DNA from: PWXP01 sp040772845
Lineage (GTDB): Bacteria; Planctomycetota; Planctomycetia; Pirellulales; Thermoguttaceae
NCBI GenBank assembly: GCA_040772845.1
Contig: JAXGXG010000001.1
Location: 5,704,001 to 5,768,000, forward strand
Length of the DNA: 64,000 nucleotides
Direction of reading: 5' to 3'
Shown here: piece by piece, positions 60,813-64,000 of the stretch
Numbering within the stretch: position 1 is the stretch's first letter
Layout: each line of letters begins with the position of its first letter
The notes under the pieces: generated by a model
Seen by the model: only the letters and a program-made list of their open reading frames with translations
What the model was told of the DNA's origin: nothing
Database searches by the model: none
Translations under genes and position numbers: made by a program

Positions 60813-62640
60813 ACCCAGGGTGCGCTAACGCGACCCTGGGGGCGTGGGTTATGCGGATGCCCAAACCCCAACGGGGTTTTACACCGGACGCGACGGCCCC
60901 GTTCACGGCTACGGAAAGGCGTTTGGTTGTACAACCGCGTTGCGGTTGGAATGGGGTGGTGGGGGCGCCAACCCAGGGTGCGCTAACGCGACCCTGGGCT
61001 TTGTTGTACAACCGCGTTGCGGTTGGGGTGGGGAGACCCGCGTTAGGGACGCGTAATATGGCCATGGTTGGATAACGCCGAAGGCGTTCAACAACAAAGC
61101 CCAGGGTCGCGTAGCGCACCCTGGGTTCGTGGGTTATGCGCATGCCCAAACCCCAACGGGGTTTTACAACGGACGCCGTTCACGGCCCCGGGAGGGCGTT
61201 TTGTTGTACAACCGCGTTGCGGTTGGAACGGGGTGGTGGGGGCGCCAACCCAGGGTGCGCTACGCGACCCTGGGCTTTGTTGTGCAACCGCGTTGCGGTT
61301 GGGGTGGTGGTAAGCCACGTTGAGGGCGTGTAATATGGGCATGGCCGCGTAATGGCGAAGGGGCCAACAACGAAGGTCGTGGCGATGCGCCGCGGGCAAA
61401 CCCCAACGAAACGTTCCGGCATTTCGTTCCACGACTCCAAGAACCGTGCAACGGAGCTTCGTGTCATGCCGCAATCCCTCGTGCAAATCTACGTGCATAT
61501 CATCTATTCCACAAAGCTGCGTTGCCCATACCTTCAAGACGCTGCGTTTCGTCAAACAACGCATGGTTATCTGGCGGGTATTTGCAGGAACCTGGAATGC
61601 CCCGCATTGATCGTTGGCGGCGTGGCAGATCACGTTCACATCCTCTCCCGACTCGGCAAGACGATGGATGTGGCGGATCTCATTCGGGATTTGAAGCGAG
61701 ATTCGTCGAAGTGGGTGAAAGGAGAACAAAAGAGCGTGGGCGATTTTCATTGGCAGGCGGGTTATGGTGCGTTTTCAATCAGTCCAGGTCATGTCGAGGC
61801 ATTGAAACAGTATATTGCCAATCAAGAAGAGCACCACCGGACAGAGACATTTCAGGATGAGTTGCGACGATTGTGCAGGAAGTACGGGGTGGCAATTGAT
61901 GAGCGGTACGCTTGGGATTGAAACCCAGCCCGCCCCGTTCACGGCCACGGGAGGGCGTTTTGTTGTACAACCGCGTTGCGGTTGGAATGGGGTGGTGGGG
62001 GCGCCAACCCAGGGTGCGCTACGCGACCCTGGGCTTCGTTGTGCAACCGCGTTGCGGTTGGCGCGGGGTGACTCGCGTTGGGGGCGTACGATGTGGCCAT
62101 GGTTGCGTAACGCCGAAGGCGTTCAACAGCGAAGCCCAGGGTCGCGTAGCGCACCCTGGGTACCGGCGTCATACGTGTGCCCAAACCCCAACGGGGTTTT
62201 ACAACGGACGCAACGGACGCCGTCACGGCCCCGGGAGGGCGTTTGGTTGTGCAACCGCGTTGCGGTTGGAATGGGGTGGTGGGGGCGCCAACCCAGGATG
62301 CGCTAACGCGACCCTGGGCTTTGTTGTACAACCGCGTTGCGGTTGGCGCGGGGTGACTCGCGTTGGGGGCGTACGATGTGGCCATGGTTGCGTAACGCCG
62401 AAGGCGTTCAACAACAAAGCCCAGGGTCGCGCAGCGCACCCTGGGTACGTGGGGTGTGCGGATGCCCAAACCCCAACGGGGTTTTACAACGGACGCAACG
62501 GACGCCGTCACGGCCACGGGAGGGCGTTTTGTTGTACAACCGCGTTGCGGTTGGAATGGGGTGGTGGGGTCGCCAACCCAGGGTGCGCTAACGCGACCCT
62601 GGGCTTTGTTGTGCAACCGCGTTGCGGTTGGCGTGGTGTG
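60812..62640. repeat. RAYT-associated palindromic repeat array (REP array)
   Basis: About 280-bp units (starts at 60901, 61178, 61938, 62221, 62509) assembled from four short hairpins: AACCGC-GTT-GCGGTT (10 copies, for example 60933, 61010, 61210, 61286, 61969, 62045, 62253, 62330, 62538, 62615), CCCAGGGT...ACCCTGGG (9 copies in two orientations), AACCCC-AAC-GGGGTT (4 copies) and AACGCC-GAA-GGCGTT (3 copies). Between hairpins the spacers CTTTGTTGT and ACAACAAAG are inverted. The array is interrupted by an intact RAYT gene at 61466-61921. Open frames in the array are all hairpin read-through. Confidence 0.9.
61466..61921 (+). CDS. REP-associated tyrosine transposase (RAYT, IS200-like), intact
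   Basis: A 151-residue single-copy-type Y1 transposase. It has the HUH metal site H56-V-H58 (VADHVHILSRL), SSKWVKGEQKS, WQAGYGAFSIS and the catalytic Y116 in KQYIANQEEHHR, then FQDELRRLCRKYGV. The ATG at 61466 (MPQSLVQIYVHIIYSTK) is the family start; the longer open frame begins in repeats. It lies inside the REP array, degenerate hairpins flanking both sides, which is the normal RAYT-REP arrangement; the enzyme nicks REP hairpins and may spread them. Confidence 0.9.
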   Translation: MPQSLVQIYVHIIYSTKLRCPYLQDAAFRQTTHGYLAGICRNLECPALIVGGVADHVHILSRLGKTMDVADLIRDLKRDSSKWVKGEQKSVGDFHWQAGYGAFSISPGHVEALKQYIANQEEHHRTETFQDELRRLCRKYGVAIDERYAWD

Positions 62641-62667
62641 GGGGCGGTGCGCACCCTGAGGCCGGGG

Positions 62668-62913
62668 CCTCGTTGTTCTACACGAGTCCTGGACGCCACC
62701 GTGCCGGCTCGCCCGGCCGGAGCGATGGTCTGCCAGCTACAAGGAGTCCCCATGTCTCCCATGTCCTTTGCGAATCGCCGCCGCTGGCGGCGGCGATTCG
62801 CAAAGACAAATATCGCATGTGCCCCCTTCCTGTAGCTGGCAGACCATGGCTCCGGCGGGACAAGCCCGCACGGTGGCCTTCCGCGCAAATCGGACTTACG
62901 TAGAACAACGAGG
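62668..62913. repeat. 246-bp near-perfect palindromic element
   Basis: Outer arms CCTCGTTGTTCTAC (62668-62681) and GTAGAACAACGAGG (62900-62913) are perfect, an inner pair GGTCTGCCAGCTACA/TGTAGCTGGCAGACC is perfect and the centre is CTTTGCGAATCGCCGCCG-loop-CGGCGGCGATTCGCAAAG (18-bp stem, loop CTGG, 62766-62805). Arms match by eye at most of the remaining positions. It lies between the array and a PEP-CTERM gene end. Confidence 0.9.
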
Positions 62914-62914
62914 G

Positions 62915-63835
62915 TCACCGAGCCCCGCGATTGCGCCGTCGCGCGGAGCAGGTCATCCAGCCGAGTATCGCGAAGATGGCCATCAGCGAGGTCGAGGGCT
63001 CCGGGACGAAGGCCGGGTCGAGAATCCGTTCAAGATTCGCCTGAAAGAAGGCCGTATCCTTTAAGCCGTTGTAGAGGGTCAGTTCATCGATCGCCCCTTT
63101 CCATGCTTCGGTTGGGTTGCCATTGCTGTTCATCAATCCGATTCCCAGATAATCCTCGATCAGGTAGCTGCCGTCCACGACCTTGTGGTCCACGGCCGTG
63201 AGCAACGAGTCTCCTGCGGTCAGGTCGGCGAGCCACGTATCGATGGTTGTCTGCTCCGCCAAGTTATCGTAACTCATCGTGACGGCCAAGTAATACCAGT
63301 CGTTCATTGTGAAGGGGCTTACGAGGGTCGCTCGGTTGTCAGACCATGAATCGCCTGCAATCGCGTTCAAGACGGTCGGAGACGTTTGCGCCACAAAATA
63401 AGCCCGTCGATTGAGACTGCCACTATGGATCCCGGCCATATATCCATTGGTTGTGCCGCCAGGACTGATGATCGTCTCGAAAGACACCGGATTGGACAGG
63501 GCGATCTGCTGAGAGGTAAAAAAGCCCCAGGCGTTGTTGCGGTCGGTATACCCGGGAATCACGGCGGTACTGGTGGCATCGATCCCCGCAGCGCCATAGA
63601 CGGTGGAAGCGGTGGGTGAACCGACCTTCTTCTCCACCAAATGGTTGGCGCTGGGACTCTTGTCGTAGCGTCGCTCGGCGTCGGAATCGCCTGTAAAATC
63701 GTATTGGGCAATCACGTCGGAATCACCCTGGACGTACCAACTGTAACCCGCCACGGCGGCAAAGGTTTCCGAGGGCATGGCCAGACCGAGAAGCACAATG
63801 GAACTTGCCAGAAAACGGAAATGCTTGATTGCCAT
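62915..63835 (-). CDS. LamG-like PEP-CTERM protein, third-cluster copy
   Basis: A 306-residue paralogue of the protein at 49475: signal peptide (MAIKHFRFLASSIVLLGLAM..), GYSWYVQGDSDVIAQYDFTG, DKSPSANHLVEKKVGSPT, WYYLAVTMSYDNLAEQTT, DELTLYNGLKDTAFFQANLERIL and sorting signal VPEPSTSLMAIFAILGWMTCSARRR. Start by GAGGA before ATG 63835. It lies after the end of a second DHDPS-family gene, in a cluster that continues beyond the window. Confidence 0.85.
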   Translation of the reverse strand: MAIKHFRFLASSIVLLGLAMPSETFAAVAGYSWYVQGDSDVIAQYDFTGDSDAERRYDKSPSANHLVEKKVGSPTASTVYGAAGIDATSTAVIPGYTDRNNAWGFFTSQQIALSNPVSFETIISPGGTTNGYMAGIHSGSLNRRAYFVAQTSPTVLNAIAGDSWSDNRATLVSPFTMNDWYYLAVTMSYDNLAEQTTIDTWLADLTAGDSLLTAVDHKVVDGSYLIEDYLGIGLMNSNGNPTEAWKGAIDELTLYNGLKDTAFFQANLERILDPAFVPEPSTSLMAIFAILGWMTCSARRRNRGAR

Positions 63836-63864
63836 GATACTGTCCTCATTCAATTGCCAAGAGT

Positions 63865-64000
63865 CTACGCAAAGCTGCCCGGCTTCAAGTGGGGCGTTAG
63901 CGCCTCGAAGCGCAGGTCGATCTCCGCCATGTCGGTTTCACTCAGCTTCAATTCGGAGAAGATCGGAGATGCAGGCACACTCCGGTTGGGCCCGTAATGC
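63865..64000 (-). CDS. DHDPS/NAL-family protein, C-terminal part, continues past the window
   Basis: The minus strand reads HYGPNRSVPASPIFSELKLS, ETDMAEIDLRFEAL, PHLKPGSFA and a stop. This matches the C-terminus of the protein encoded at 46840-47943 almost residue for residue (HYGPNRSVPASPVFSELQLS and LKPGNFA). So a second copy of that exported DHDPS-family protein begins to the right of the window, 30 nt upstream of the PEP-CTERM gene. Confidence 0.85.
   Translation of the reverse strand, partial: HYGPNRSVPASPIFSELKLSETDMAEIDLRFEALTPHLKPGSFA

Noticed and set aside
60812..62640. CRISPR array
   Set aside because: Repeats are hairpins of several kinds in both orientations with no constant repeat/spacer lengths, and no cas gene is near.
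61912..62835. 307-residue and similar open frames in the repeat array
   Set aside because: They are translations of the hairpin repeats (recurrent NPNG, VVQPRCGW strings), not proteins.
1..64000. tRNA or rRNA genes
   Set aside because: No T-loop/acceptor-stem pattern or rRNA-like sequence was found on reading both strands.

Overview
The window looks like chromosomal DNA of a planctomycete, most likely of the Pirellulales. The basis is family content: two DUF1559 type IV pilin-like proteins, several PEP-CTERM proteins with laminin-G-like folds, an SHD1-domain protein, a DUF6807 (PmoA-like) protein, many Tat-exported Gfo/Idh/MocA oxidoreductases, a Ser/Thr kinase with a membrane tail, and high GC with many dispersed palindromic repeats. 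No rRNA or tRNA gene was recognised. Species is not assigned.

Layout: 1-2.4 kb holds the end of a proline-rich gene and an ISKra4-type transposase split by a frame change. 2.8-12.1 kb is a complete phosphate regulon on the minus strand (pstS-pstC-pstA-pstB-phoU-phoB-phoR) whose two permeases carry very large extra domains. 12.6-15.5 kb has a glycine-rich secreted protein, a strong terminator and an IS1182-type element with 15-bp inverted repeats. 15.6-29.2 kb is mostly housekeeping and sugar-nucleotide genes: a DUF4160/DUF2442 pair, galU with a GHMP (glucuronokinase-like) kinase, a YqeG phosphatase, an HtrA-like protease, DUF6807, csrA, YjbQ, holB and tmk, a Tat-exported FAD enzyme, and a second nucleotidyltransferase/GHMP kinase pair. 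29.6-36.1 kb carries membrane, signalling and redox genes and a truncated REP-associated transposase (RAYT).

From 36.2 to 53.8 kb the minus strand is a repeatedly duplicated accessory region: six Gfo/Idh/MocA oxidoreductases, PEP-CTERM proteins, DUF1559 proteins, small carboxypeptidase-like lipoproteins and a DHDPS-family protein. Two oxidoreductase pairs share long stretches that are identical at DNA level (1,441 bp and 361 bp), pointing to recent duplication or gene conversion. Two copies of the lead oxidoreductase share a conserved promoter (TTGGCG-N18-TATAGT). A third, partial cluster begins at the right edge (PEP-CTERM gene plus the end of another DHDPS-family gene).

54.5-60.8 kb is an unusual chaperone operon: a TPR protein with an acidic tail, a tiny J-domain protein lacking HPD, a GrpE-like protein, a short Hsp70 and a zinc-ribbon protein. 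It is followed at 60.8-62.9 kb by the most striking non-coding structure: an array of about 280-bp units built from four kinds of short hairpins, with an intact RAYT gene inside it, then a 246-bp near-perfect palindrome.
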